Assembly: GCF_002196855.1 (NCBI RefSeq) | Contig: NZ_NIPW01000008.1 | Location: 1 to 64,000, forward strand | DNA from: Haematobacter genomosp. 1 | GTDB taxonomy: Bacteria > Pseudomonadota > Alphaproteobacteria > Rhodobacterales > Rhodobacteraceae | Length of the DNA stretch: 64,000 bases | Direction: 5' to 3' | Program-made: the position numbers and the translations under genes | The notes under the pieces: generated by a model | The model's input: the letters and a program-made list of their open reading frames with translations, nothing else | Told to the model about the DNA's origin: nothing | The model's database searches: none | Shown: positions 18,295-26,858 of the stretch, piece after piece | Numbering within the stretch: position 1 is the first letter of the stretch | Layout of the letters: every line of letters begins with the position of its first letter

Positions 18295-19052
18295 GAGCGG
18301 GCTGGACCGGCGCGATCCTGCCCGTCGCCGCGCTGGCGGGGCTGGAGTTCTGGCTCCGCAGCGGCGGCATCGTCAGCGACACATTAGCCCCGCCGAGCGC
18401 GGTGGCCGCGGCCCTGCTGGGCGCGCTCGGCGACGGTTCCATCCTGCGGGCGACCGGAGAGACCCTGGCGGGCGCCTTTGGCGGGCTGTTCGTGGGTGGC
18501 ACGCTGGGCCTGCTGGCGGGGATCCTCTTCGCCGTCGTGCCCCGGCTCGACCGGGCGATGGAGGTGACGATCGAGGCGATCCGCCCGATACCGTCGGTGG
18601 CCCTCCTGCCGATCGCGCTCATGATCTTCGGCTTTGGCTACGGGATGGAATTCGCCATCGTCGGGAAGTCCTGCTTCTTCCTGATGCTGATCCTGACGCG
18701 GGCGGCGGTGCGCGGGGTGGAGCCGCGCCTGCGGGAGGTGGCGCGCGCGCTCCGCCTCTCGCGCAGCGCGACCATCGGCAAGATCATTCTGCCCGCCATC
18801 CTGCCGCGGCTTTTCGTGGCCTTCCGGCTGGCGGCGAGCCTTGCGCTCGTCATCTCCATCACTATCGAGATCGCGGTCAATCCGCAGGGGCTGGGCTACG
18901 GGATCATGACCGCCCGGCAGGCGCTGCGGCCGGAACTTATGCTGGCCTATTTCCTGTGGATCGGCTTCGTGGGGCTTGCTCTCAACGGGCTGCTGCTTCT
19001 CGCCCAGCGGAACCTGTTCGGCCGCGCCGCGCTGGTGGAGGCGAGGGGATGA
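18291..19052 (+). CDS. NitT/TauT-type ABC permease 1
   Basis: A 253-residue permease with about six membrane helices. The coupling loop around GVEPRLREVARALRLSRSAT and the downstream PAILPRLFVAFRLAASLAL are diagnostic of SsuC/TauC-like permeases. The start overlaps the ATPase stop and its stop overlaps the next permease start, both ATGA. Two different permeases in this operon imply a heterodimeric channel, less common than the homodimer in this class. Confidence 0.9.
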   Translation: MRAGWTGAILPVAALAGLEFWLRSGGIVSDTLAPPSAVAAALLGALGDGSILRATGETLAGAFGGLFVGGTLGLLAGILFAVVPRLDRAMEVTIEAIRPIPSVALLPIALMIFGFGYGMEFAIVGKSCFFLMLILTRAAVRGVEPRLREVARALRLSRSATIGKIILPAILPRLFVAFRLAASLALVISITIEIAVNPQGLGYGIMTARQALRPELMLAYFLWIGFVGLALNGLLLLAQRNLFGRAALVEARG

Positions 19053-19822
19053 TGGCGCTGCCGCATCGGTTCGGCGACCGGATCCTGAGCTTTGCGGTGG
19101 CCGCGGGCGTGGTCTGGATCTGGTATCTCGTCTCGGCCTCCGGCATCATCTCGCCGCTGTTCCTGCCGGGGCCGGAGCGGGCCTGGGCCTCGCTGGTCAA
19201 GGGGTTCCAGAACGGTACGCTGGTGCGGCAGACGATGGGCACGCTCCAGCACATGTTTTTCGGCTGGCTGGTGGCGTCGATCCTTGGCGTGGTGCTCGGC
19301 TCCGCCATCGGCATGTCGCGCGCGGCACGCGCCGCCGCCATGCCGACGCTGGAATTCCTGCGTCCGCTCCCCGCCTCCGCCGTCATCCCGCTTGCCATCG
19401 CCTTCCTGGGTCTGTCGAATTCCATGGCGACCTTCGTGATCGCCTTCGGGACGATCTGGCCGATGCTGCTGTCCACGATCCACGGCTTCGCGACGGTGGA
19501 GCCACGGCTCTACGAGGTGGCGCGCGTGCTGAACCTCTCCCGCATGGAGACGATCCGCAAGATCGTGCTGCCCTCGGCGCTGCCCGACATCCTGGCGGGG
19601 ATGCGGATCAGCGTGACCGGGGCGCTGATCCTCTCCGTGGTCTGCGAGATGATCGGCGGGCTGGAGGGGCTGGGGCATTACATCATGGTCTCGGCCCGGC
19701 TCTACCGCTCCCCGGATCTCTTTGCGGGGGTGATCATTCTCGGGGCCATCGGCTACGTATCCTCTACCCTCGTTAGCCTTGCCGAGGCCCGCCTCCTGCG
19801 CTGGCGGGAGCGGGGGCACTGA
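19049..19822 (+). CDS. NitT/TauT-type ABC permease 2
   Basis: A 257-residue permease. The coupling loop TVEPRLYEVARVLNLSRMET is followed by LPSALPDILAGMRISVTGAL. The first of two tandem ATGs at 19049 overlaps the stop of permease 1; a GAGGGG precedes it. It is the last gene of the operon. A weak stem (gacagc/gctgtc near 19832) follows, without a T-run. Confidence 0.9.
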   Translation: MMALPHRFGDRILSFAVAAGVVWIWYLVSASGIISPLFLPGPERAWASLVKGFQNGTLVRQTMGTLQHMFFGWLVASILGVVLGSAIGMSRAARAAAMPTLEFLRPLPASAVIPLAIAFLGLSNSMATFVIAFGTIWPMLLSTIHGFATVEPRLYEVARVLNLSRMETIRKIVLPSALPDILAGMRISVTGALILSVVCEMIGGLEGLGHYIMVSARLYRSPDLFAGVIILGAIGYVSSTLVSLAEARLLRWRERGH

Positions 19823-20650
19823 TCGCCGGACAGCAGGCTGTCAGCGTCGGACTGACAACCGGACGCAGGTTCGTCGTGTGCGAGTTCGTGATCTTGTTGT
19901 CCGCTTCCGCATGGGCTGATCCGCATTGTCTGTCCACATTGCTTGAAGGAACCGGCGATCTCCGCACCTTCTTCGCGAAAGCCTGACGGAACGTTCGCTA
20001 CTCCGGCGCGGCTTCGCCCTGTCGCCGGGTGATACCGGTTCGCCCTATCCCGTCCGGTAGAAATACCGACCAGCGGCGCCCGGACAGGGCTGGCCCGCAG
20101 CAAGGTTGAGGGCGTCGATCCCTTCGGGCGGGCTGGAAACCGCCACGTCCAGCGCAACAGCCAGATGCCCCCTCACCGATCTGCCTTTATCGCGCACTTT
20201 GGTGTTGACCCTTCAGAGGGATCTTTACTCATCGGTTCAAGAAATCATGGGGTTAAGCGAAATCCTTACGGGGGTCGGTCCGCATGCGGTCAGCCGATCC
20301 CGGATCGCCTCCTCTGCGCTACCGGATCCCGTGATGCAAGGACGTCATCTCCAGCTACACGACGGGGGCTGGAGGTTGCGCCAGCATTCAGGTGCCCGCC
20401 ATGGCTCGTGCAGTCCTGTCTTTCACGACTTGCGACCCACCAGTGACGGCGGGCGGTGCCGATAATCTTCGTCCCTGCCTCTGCGGGGAGGCTATCTTTC
20501 TGCCCGTATGACAGCTCCCTGCCGGAGCCCGGTTTCCCGCCGGCGCCGCGCTTCATGGCGCTGATGGGGTGATTAGCGGCGCCATTCCGTCTCCCTTCCG
20601 AAGCGGAGAGCCGTTTGCCGCGTCCCGTCGAACCGGCTACACTTCGCACC
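19823..20650. other. Gene-free gap
   Basis: About 830 bases between the transporter operon and the two-component genes. Frames are short and interrupted and I recognise no family. The end of this stretch must hold the promoter of the response-regulator operon; no consensus elements stand out. Confidence 0.5.
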
Positions 20651-21310
20651 ATGCGGCTTTTGGTGGTTGAGGATGAGCGGGATCTGGCGGGGGCGGTCGT
20701 GGACCACCTGCGCGCGCAGGGCCATGCGGTGGACTGGGCCGATGACCTCGGCGCGGCGGAAACCGCGCTCGGCGTGACGGATTACGATCTTGTCATCCTC
20801 GATCTGCACCTGCCTGATGGCGACGGGCTCGATCTGCTCCGGCGGCATCGCCGCGCGGGGCATCGCACGCCGGTGCTGGTCGGCACTGCGCGGGACCGGA
20901 TCGTGGAGCGCATCGCGGGGCTGGAGGCGGGTGCCGACGACTATCTGGTGAAGCCCTATGATCTCGATGAAATGCTGGCCCGGGTCGCCGCGATCCGTCG
21001 CAGGGCCGAGGGCCGGGCGGAGCCGGAGCGGCGCTTCGGCGCGCTCTGCCTGCTGCCGGAACGGCGGGCGGTGCGGCTCGACGGCCAGCCGGTGCATCTG
21101 ACGGCGCGTGAATGGGCGGTCCTCGAACGGTTGAGCCGCAGGCCGGACACGGTGGTCAGCCGGGCGCAGCTTGAGGACGCGCTCTACGCCTTCGGCGAGG
21201 AGGTGGAGAGCAACGCCATCGAGGCGCATGTGAGCCGCCTGCGCGCCAAGCTCGGCCGCGGGGCTATCGAAACCGTGCGCGGCTTCGGCTACCGGATGGG
21301 GCGGGGATGA
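20651..21310 (+). CDS. OmpR-family response regulator
   Basis: A 219-residue regulator. The receiver domain (1-115) has the acidic pair in VVEDERD, phospho-acceptor Asp51 in VILDLHLPDG, and the conserved Lys in VKPYDLDEML. The C-terminal OmpR/PhoB winged helix (about 125-215) contains LTAREWAVLERLS and a VRGFGYRM end. The ATG at 20651 was preferred to the upstream in-frame ATG at 20615 because the family begins at MRLLVVEDE. Stop and the histidine kinase start overlap (ATGA): a QseB/PmrA-like pair in architecture, signal unknown. Confidence 0.94.
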   Translation: MRLLVVEDERDLAGAVVDHLRAQGHAVDWADDLGAAETALGVTDYDLVILDLHLPDGDGLDLLRRHRRAGHRTPVLVGTARDRIVERIAGLEAGADDYLVKPYDLDEMLARVAAIRRRAEGRAEPERRFGALCLLPERRAVRLDGQPVHLTAREWAVLERLSRRPDTVVSRAQLEDALYAFGEEVESNAIEAHVSRLRAKLGRGAIETVRGFGYRMGRG

Positions 21311-22584
21311 GCCTCGCACGCCGGCTGGCGGTGCTGGTCAGTCTCGCGCTGGCGGGGGTCTGGCTGCTGGCGGTATTGGCCATGGCCGCGATCCTGCACG
21401 GCGAGCGCGACGAGCTCTACGACCAGCAGCTTCAGGTCTCCGCCACTGCCTTTCTTCCGGTGCTGAGCCGGGCGTGGGAGGCGGGGATGACGGAGGCGCC
21501 CGGCTATGGTGTCGCCCCCCCCGGACCCGGACCGGAGGAGGCGCTGCTCTACCGGCTGCTCGATGCGCAGGGCGGGGTGCTCATCGCCTCCCCCGGCGCG
21601 GAGGCCTTGCCCCCGATGGCGCCCGGCCGGATCGAACGAACAGCCACTCATGTGGTCTATACCACGCCCGTCAGCCCTCGCGGTTTCGCCATGCAGTTCG
21701 CCGACCCGCTGGCCGAAAGACGGGAAGCCTATCGCGAGAGCCTCACAAGCTTCCTGCTGCCGATGCTGGCGGTGCTGCCGGCGGGATTTCTGCTCGCGGG
21801 CTGGGCGGCGCGGGTGGGCCTCCGCCCGCTGGAGACGCTGCGCCGCGCCATCGCGGCGCGCGACAGCCGAAGCCTCGACCCGATCGACCCAGCGGGCGCC
21901 CCGGCGGAACTGACGGCCATCGTCGCCACGTTGAACGGGTTCATCGCCCGGCTCGATCAGGCGCTGGAAGGGGAGCGCGCCTTTGCCACCAACGCCGCGC
22001 ATGAGTTGCGCAACCCGGTCGCGGTGGCGCTGGCCCAGGTCCAGCGTTTGCGCCAGGAGAATGCCGACCCCGCCGCCGCCGCCCGAATCGCGGCGGTGGA
22101 AACGGCATTGAAGCGGATGTCGCGACTGGTGACGCGGCTTCTCCAGCTGGCACGCGCCGATGCCGGGATCGGAGCGGCGGCGGCGCCTGTGGATGCCGCG
22201 CGCATCCTCTCTCTCATTGCGCCGGAGGAGGCTCGCCTGACCCTGCCGGGTGGGCCGGTGCCGGTGCGAATGGATGCCGATGCGCTGGCCATCGTGGCGG
22301 GCAACCTCATTGACAATGCGCTCCAGCACGGCAGTGGCGGCGGGGTGGAGGCCAATCTGTCGGAGGATGGCCAGCTGCGCATCCGCAATGCCTGCGCGGT
22401 GATCCCGGCAGAGGCGCTCATGACGCTCACCACCCGGTTCCGGCGCGGTGGTGGGGCGGGCTTCGGCCTCGGTTTGCATATCGCGGACCAGATCCTGCGG
22501 CAGGCGGGCGGGCGGCTGGAGCTTGCCTCTCCCGTGCCGGGGCGAATGGAAGGTTTCGAGGCACGCGCCATTCTGCCGCGCTGA
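21307..22584 (+). CDS. Sensor histidine kinase
   Basis: A 425-residue membrane kinase. A first transmembrane helix (about 8-30), a periplasmic loop of about 120 residues, and a second helix (about 145-170) precede the HAMP-like linker. The phospho-acceptor is His232 in AAHELRNPVAVA; N box NLIDNALQHG and a G-rich lid GGAGFGLGLHIADQI complete the ATPase domain. Cognate of the overlapping response regulator. A MITE lies 145 bases after its stop, separating it from the secreted phosphatase gene. Confidence 0.93.
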   Translation: MSLARRLAVLVSLALAGVWLLAVLAMAAILHGERDELYDQQLQVSATAFLPVLSRAWEAGMTEAPGYGVAPPGPGPEEALLYRLLDAQGGVLIASPGAEALPPMAPGRIERTATHVVYTTPVSPRGFAMQFADPLAERREAYRESLTSFLLPMLAVLPAGFLLAGWAARVGLRPLETLRRAIAARDSRSLDPIDPAGAPAELTAIVATLNGFIARLDQALEGERAFATNAAHELRNPVAVALAQVQRLRQENADPAAAARIAAVETALKRMSRLVTRLLQLARADAGIGAAAAPVDAARILSLIAPEEARLTLPGGPVPVRMDADALAIVAGNLIDNALQHGSGGGVEANLSEDGQLRIRNACAVIPAEALMTLTTRFRRGGGAGFGLGLHIADQILRQAGGRLELASPVPGRMEGFEARAILPR

Positions 22585-22729
22585 GCAGGAAGGGGAGGGC
22601 GGGTCGATCAACCACCCCGGGATCCCGCGGGTTTCCGTCTGCGGGGAAAGGGGAACATCGTTTTCGCCAGACCCCTCGGCAAGCTCCCCGCTTCCCAGCA
22701 CGACCATCATGACACGGGCGAACCCCTGT

Positions 22730-22875
22730 GAGGCTGTCGAAAAGCCCTGACGCCTATCCTCCCGAAATCGGGAAATCGGCCCGGGAGCGCCCCGAATATA
22801 CAGATTCCGCCCGGATTTCATCAGAGAGCGAAGGATACCGCTCTGACGCAGCCCAAAAGCCTTTTCGGCAGCCTG
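22730..22875. repeat. MITE copy 3 (146 bp, diverged)
   Basis: Left end GAGGCTGTCGAAAAGCCCTGA and right end CAAAAGCCTTTTCGGCAGCCTG form an imperfect inverted repeat. The interior keeps GAAATCGGGAAATCGG and GGATTTCATCAGA in the same order as copy 1. Several substitutions show it is older. It sits in the 413-base gap between the histidine kinase and the phosphatase gene, where an open frame from GTG 22728 runs through it but is not a credible gene start. Confidence 0.75.
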
Positions 22876-22997
22876 CCAGCAATGGCGCCCGCTCCGCCGC
22901 GGTCGATCACGGAAGCGTCAGGTGGAGCGGCCCGGCATCGTCAGGTTGCCGTAAGTTTTCTGATGCTCATGGCGGGGACCATCCATTCGGAGAAGCG

Positions 22998-23555
22998 ATG
23001 TTCCCCCGATCCCCCCATGCCCTCGCGGCGCTGTTTCTCACGCTGGTCCTGCCGGGCGGCTATGCCGCTGCCCTGCAGCATCAGCATAATTTCCACCCGA
23101 TCATTGCCGGTGAGGCCTATCGCTCCGCTCAGCCGGATGCCGATGACCTTGCCCGCTGGAAGGCTGAGGAGGGCATCCGCAGCGTGGTCAACCTGCGCGG
23201 CGCCAATCCCGATGCGGACTGGTATCGCGAGGAGATCGCCGCCGCGCGGACTCTGGGCCTTTCCCATGCGGATTTCGCCATGTCTGCGTCGCAGGATCTG
23301 TCGCAGACCAAGGCCGAGGCACTGGTCGCCCTGCTGGACAGGATGCCGAAGCCGGTGCTGATCCACTGCCGGTCCGGCGCCGACCGCACCGGGCTGGCCG
23401 CCGCGCTCTACCTCGCCATGCGGGGGCAGGGGGAGGCGCAGGCGGAGCGCCAGATCTCGTTCCGCTACGGCCATGTCTCGCTGCCCTTCACCGCGGCCTG
23501 GGCGATGGACCGCAGCTGGGAGACGCTTGAAGGATGGCTGGGCTATGCGAGCTGA
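22998..23555 (+). CDS. Exported tyrosine/dual-specificity phosphatase-family protein
   Basis: A 185-residue protein of the cysteine-based phosphatase superfamily. Residues 1-25 look like a Sec signal peptide. The mature part has GEAYRSAQPDADDL and SVVNLRGANPDADW, the usual pattern of small bacterial members, and the catalytic P-loop HCRSGADRTG with nucleophile Cys124 and Arg130 intact. The ATG at 22998 follows GGAGAAG. It overlaps the methyltransferase gene by 11 bases. The periplasmic site suggests a phospholipid, phosphosugar or protein substrate; unknown. Confidence 0.85.
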   Translation: MFPRSPHALAALFLTLVLPGGYAAALQHQHNFHPIIAGEAYRSAQPDADDLARWKAEEGIRSVVNLRGANPDADWYREEIAAARTLGLSHADFAMSASQDLSQTKAEALVALLDRMPKPVLIHCRSGADRTGLAAALYLAMRGQGEAQAERQISFRYGHVSLPFTAAWAMDRSWETLEGWLGYAS

Positions 23556-24186
23556 CCCGATGACCACCCTGTCCGACCGTCATGCCGGTTCCCTCCTCCA
23601 GCGGCTGCGCATCCCCCTGTTGCGGGCGCTGTTCGTGCTCCTGCTGGTGCCGATCCTGTTCATCCGCTCCGCCTGGACGGATATGCCCGCGATGGCGTTG
23701 CTGCTGCGGATCGCGGGGGTGTTTCTCGTCTTCGCCGCCGTTTTGGGCCGGTTCTGGGCCATCCTCTACATCGGCGGGCGAAAGAACCTCGGCGTCATGC
23801 AGGACGGGCCCTATTCGATCTGCCGCCACCCGCTCTACCTCGCCTCCACCATCGGGGCGACCGGCCTTGGCCTGCTGTTGCAGAGCGTCACGCTGGCGAT
23901 CCTGATCGGGGGCGTCACCTTCGCCGTGCTGCTCGCCACGGCACGGCAGGAGGAGTGCAATCTCCGCGGCATCTTCGGCACAGCCTATGACGACTATTCC
24001 CGCGTCACGCCACGCCTGCTTCCCGATCCGCGCCTCTTTCGCACTCCGCCCGAGGTGACCTTCCGCCCGGCGCAACTACGGGTCAACTTCGCCGATGCGC
24101 TGGTCTTCCTCGGGTTCATCCCGCTGGCGGAGATCATCGGGCTTCTACATGCGCAAGGCTGGCTCGCGGGCCTTGCGTTTCCCTAG
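23545..24186 (+). CDS. Isoprenylcysteine-carboxyl-methyltransferase-like membrane protein
   Basis: A 213-residue membrane protein with about five hydrophobic helices and the ICMT/phospholipid-methyltransferase signature GPYSICRHPLYLAS (residues about 88-101) and the later RQEECNLRGIFGTAYDDYSR. Such proteins use S-adenosylmethionine; bacterial substrates are mostly unknown. I start at ATG 23545 (AAGGA upstream), overlapping the phosphatase stop; ATG 23560 is an alternative. Its TAG stop is part of the CTAG that abuts MITE copy 4, so the C-terminus may have been fixed or shortened by that insertion. Confidence 0.82.
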   Translation: MRADPMTTLSDRHAGSLLQRLRIPLLRALFVLLLVPILFIRSAWTDMPAMALLLRIAGVFLVFAAVLGRFWAILYIGGRKNLGVMQDGPYSICRHPLYLASTIGATGLGLLLQSVTLAILIGGVTFAVLLATARQEECNLRGIFGTAYDDYSRVTPRLLPDPRLFRTPPEVTFRPAQLRVNFADALVFLGFIPLAEIIGLLHAQGWLAGLAFP

Positions 24187-24335
24187 CAGGTTGCTGAACG
24201 GGGCAGTCCGGGGGTCGCGCTGAGGCAGAGGTTTTCCCCGCATTGCTGGGCCCGGACGCCGCAAGTTCCGGATCAGGAGCGGACCGATTTACCGGCGACG
24301 CATGCGCGGTGATGCCCGACTTTTTCAGCAGCCTG
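24187..24335. repeat. MITE copy 4 (149 bp, strongly diverged interior)
   Basis: Left end CAGGTTGCTGAACGGG, right end GACTTTTTCAGCAGCCTG. The interior hardly resembles the other copies apart from length and GGTGATGCCCGAC near the right end. It begins immediately after the TAG stop of the ICMT-like gene. Left flank CTAG fits YTAR; the right flank CCAA does not match it. Confidence 0.6.
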
Positions 24336-25125
24336 CCAAGTGGCTTAGCCGGCGGCAAAGCACGTGATGCTCGGTTTGACTGGCCTTCTGCCAAGGTCGG
24401 TCGTCACCGGAAAGCGGGTCGCCGGTTCTGAGCGTCACAACGCGCCCCGAAAGCGGGTCACAGGCGCTCAAAGCGATCATGCATCCTGTTGACGGGGCCA
24501 TGGAATGTCTGACCATCGCCCCGGGGTTCCCTCCGGGCGATGACCGTGGACGGGTTGCCCTGCGGCTAGTAGCACATGCCCTGCGACGCCGATTCCATCT
24601 TGCGCGCAAGGCGACGGAGAGTGCGGCTGTGGTCGCGATCACTGGACAGCACCCACAGCCCGTCGTTCAGCCGCCGGATGGACGGGGGCTGGTCCAATGC
24701 CATGCTGACCGTGCCGTGCCACATGAAATCCCGGCTCAACTCTCCAGTCGGGGATAGAGCCGCGACCGGCGCCAGGTCATGGCGCATGCGATATGGGTGA
24801 AACTCCGCCCGCTCCGCGCCTCCACCAGCCCGCAGGTGCTCCGGCCAGCGACAGCGACGCCAAGATCATGGGTTCGTGGTGCGTGTCATCGCAATTCGGT
24901 CGGCCTGCCATGGCTCGCTCCTGCGGGGTCAGGGTGGGGCTTGCCACGATATAGCTTTGCGGGGGGAAAGAATCCGGCGATGGCCGCGCGGGGAACGAAC
25001 ATCCATTGCGCCGGACAGGCGAGGCGTGCGGTGTCTGCGGCAATGCTTGTGGAATTGCCGTATCGTGCCGCGGCAGCGCTTCCTCCAGCAGAACGGTTTC
25101 CGGCTGCACTTCCTTCCATTTTCAG
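24336..25125. other. Gene-free gap, possible decayed gene
   Basis: Nearly 800 bases. On the minus strand 24787-24566 a 73-residue frame (containing DGLWVLSSDRDHSRTLRRLA) has coding-like composition but no start site or family I recognise. The rest is broken up by stops on both strands. Likely eroded coding DNA. Confidence 0.4.
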
Positions 25126-25155
25126 TTGACATGCAGGTAAATACCTGCATATATG
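25126..25155 (+). promoter_or_regulatory. Sigma-70-like promoter over a 20-bp palindrome
   Basis: TTGACA (25126-25131), a 17-base spacer, then ATATAT (25149-25154). The spacer is filled by ATGCAGGTA-AA-TACCTGCAT (25131-25150), 9-base perfect arms, and a further half-site TTCCTGCATGG follows. This is a textbook repressor operator between -35 and -10. No gene of reasonable size starts within 400 bases downstream; the next is the ArsR gene at 25568, beyond a MITE. Confidence 0.7.
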
Positions 25156-25403
25156 TTCCTGCATGGTCGGGGAAGCGATCATCCGACCGGACTGACGCCC
25201 CCCACGGCTGACGCTGTCTCCCATGTGCTGACCATGCGACAAGGTGACGACCCAGCGCGGGCACGATTGCTGACAGTCGCCCGAGGCTGCTCCTGCAGGG
25301 AGCATCAGGGCGGGTGACGAGGGGCGGCAGGCTTCATGATGAAGTTAGCCGTCGCGGGAAAAGCGCGACCCCGGAACAAGAGTGCGGGCGAGAGTTCGAC
25401 CAA

Positions 25404-25538
25404 CAGACTGCCAAAAGGGCTTTCGAGTCTGCACGGGAGCGGAAATCGTTCGCCGGAAGCTGCACATTCGAAACATTCCGGGGCAGGTTTCGATTTCCAG
25501 AGCATAGGCATGAGACTTCAGAACTTTTCAGCAGCCCG
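25404..25538. repeat. MITE copy 5 (135 bp, inverted orientation)
   Basis: Left end CAGACTGCCAAAAGGGCTTT, right end GAACTTTTCAGCAGCCCG. The interior matches the reverse complement of copy 1 (GGAGCGGAAATCGTTCGCC, GGCATGAGACTTCAGAAC). Flanked by CCAA at 25400-25403 and CCAA at 25539-25542, an apparent 4-base target duplication. It ends 29 bases before the start codon of the ArsR-like gene. Confidence 0.85.
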
Positions 25539-25567
25539 CCAAAGAGCGAACTGAGCGAGGGAACCGG

Positions 25568-25882
25568 ATGGATGCCGACAGGGTCTTCAAGGCGCTGGCC
25601 GATCCGAGCCGCAGGAAGCTGCTTGATCTGCTGTATGAGAAGAACGGCCAAAGCCTTGGCCAGCTCTGCGAGGGGCTGGATATGACCCGCCAATCGGCAA
25701 CGCAGCATCTGGAAATCCTCGAGGCCGCCAACCTAATCGGCACGGTTCGGCGGGGCCGGGAGAAGCTGCATTTCCTCAACCCCGTGCCTCTGCACGACAT
25801 CTACGAACGCTGGGTCCGCAAGTTCGAACATGAACGGCTGCGGCTGCTTCATGACCTGAAACAGGAACTCGAAGGAGACTGA
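25568..25882 (+). CDS. ArsR-family repressor (AHSA1-paired subtype)
   Basis: A 104-residue winged helix protein: VFKALADPSRRKLLDLLYEK, then QLCEGLDMTRQSATQHLEIL as the recognition region and LIGTVRRGREKLHFLNPVPL as wing. No ArsR metal-binding Cys motif is present. This subtype nearly always precedes an SRPBCC/AHSA1 gene, as here (one base between stop and start). GAGGGAACC precedes the ATG. Its native promoter is unclear because a MITE ends 29 bases upstream. Confidence 0.92.
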   Translation: MDADRVFKALADPSRRKLLDLLYEKNGQSLGQLCEGLDMTRQSATQHLEILEAANLIGTVRRGREKLHFLNPVPLHDIYERWVRKFEHERLRLLHDLKQELEGD

Positions 25883-25883
25883 C

Positions 25884-26351
25884 ATGACCGGCCAAAACGC
25901 GACATTCCAATATGTCACCTACATCCGCGCGACACCCGAGACGGTGTTCGAGGCGATCACCCGGCCCGAGATGGCGCGGGTCTACTGGGGGCATGAGAAC
26001 ATCTCCGACTGGACGCCCGGCGCCCGCTGGCAACATGTCCGTACGGATGCCGGACGAACGGTTGACCTGGTGGGCAAGGTGGTGGAGCACGCGCCTCCCC
26101 GGCGCCTGGTGATCACCTGGGCGAATGCCTCGCAGGCAGAGGATCCGGCCGCCTACAGCCGCGTGACCTTCGAGCTGCAGCCATATGACGACATGGTGCG
26201 GCTGACCGTCACGCATGATGGTCTGATCCCCGGCAGCGGCATGCTGAACGGCATCAGCAAGGGCTGGCCCATCGTCCTGTCGAGCTTGAAGTCCTTCCTG
26301 GAGACGGGTCAGGCTATGGATGTCTTCGCCGAGCCAGTCACGACGGCCTGA
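25884..26351 (+). CDS. SRPBCC/AHSA1-domain protein
   Basis: A 155-residue helix-grip protein: YIRATPETVFEAITRPEMAR, YWGHENISDWTPGARW and the C-terminal helix with GWPIVLSSLKSFLETG. The fold binds hydrophobic ligands; these partners of ArsR-type regulators have no settled biochemical role. It begins one base after the ArsR stop, within an evident two-gene operon. Confidence 0.9.
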   Translation: MTGQNATFQYVTYIRATPETVFEAITRPEMARVYWGHENISDWTPGARWQHVRTDAGRTVDLVGKVVEHAPPRRLVITWANASQAEDPAAYSRVTFELQPYDDMVRLTVTHDGLIPGSGMLNGISKGWPIVLSSLKSFLETGQAMDVFAEPVTTA

Positions 26352-26858
26352 TCCGCGACGGTGGAGGACGACGGTGGGGCAATCTGCGGACGAGTGCTCA
26401 GGCAGGTCAAACAGCTCGGGCCGCTCCCCGCAGATACGCATCGCGGGTCATGACGCAGGAAAGACCAGATGCGGCCCTGACAATCAGCGGTGATTCTCCG
26501 CGCCCGTCCTCCCGCAGTTCCGGCCATGCGCATGGTCCAAGCGGCATCGGCACCCCGAAAGGGCAGCGTTCCAGTTCGGCGGAAACGCTTGTCCGATCAT
26601 CTGTTATTTGGGTCGCCAAGCGGTATGCTTTCATCGCGCGAAGCTGCCCGCACCGTCGATGGAGGCGAGTTCACCAAAGCGCTCCATGGGAAATTCAGCC
26701 ACGAATCATCCGAACGGCATGAAGATACATTTCCGTAGCCGGTGGGGGAACCGAGCTTCGGCACCGCTCGGGTCGGGATTTCGGTTCCGCGCGTTCCAGT
26801 CCCTTGCGTGGGCCACGGCTGCATCGCATTCTGGGTCAGCGCATAGGTTGGAGCACGG
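26352..26858. other. Gene-free gap upstream of ECF sigma gene
   Basis: About 500 bases with no convincing gene. The ECF sigma gene promoter should lie at its right end. I looked for a copy of the TGAAAC-N17-CGTGAC motif found before the fasciclin gene and did not find one here. Confidence 0.5.

Noticed and set aside
20106-20465. 119-codon plus-strand frame in the gap before the response regulator
   Set aside because: No ribosome binding site, irregular composition and no family; overlaps equally open frames on both strands.
22728-22997. N-terminal extension of the phosphatase gene from GTG 22728
   Set aside because: The extension is MITE sequence, while a ribosome binding site and signal peptide support ATG 22998.
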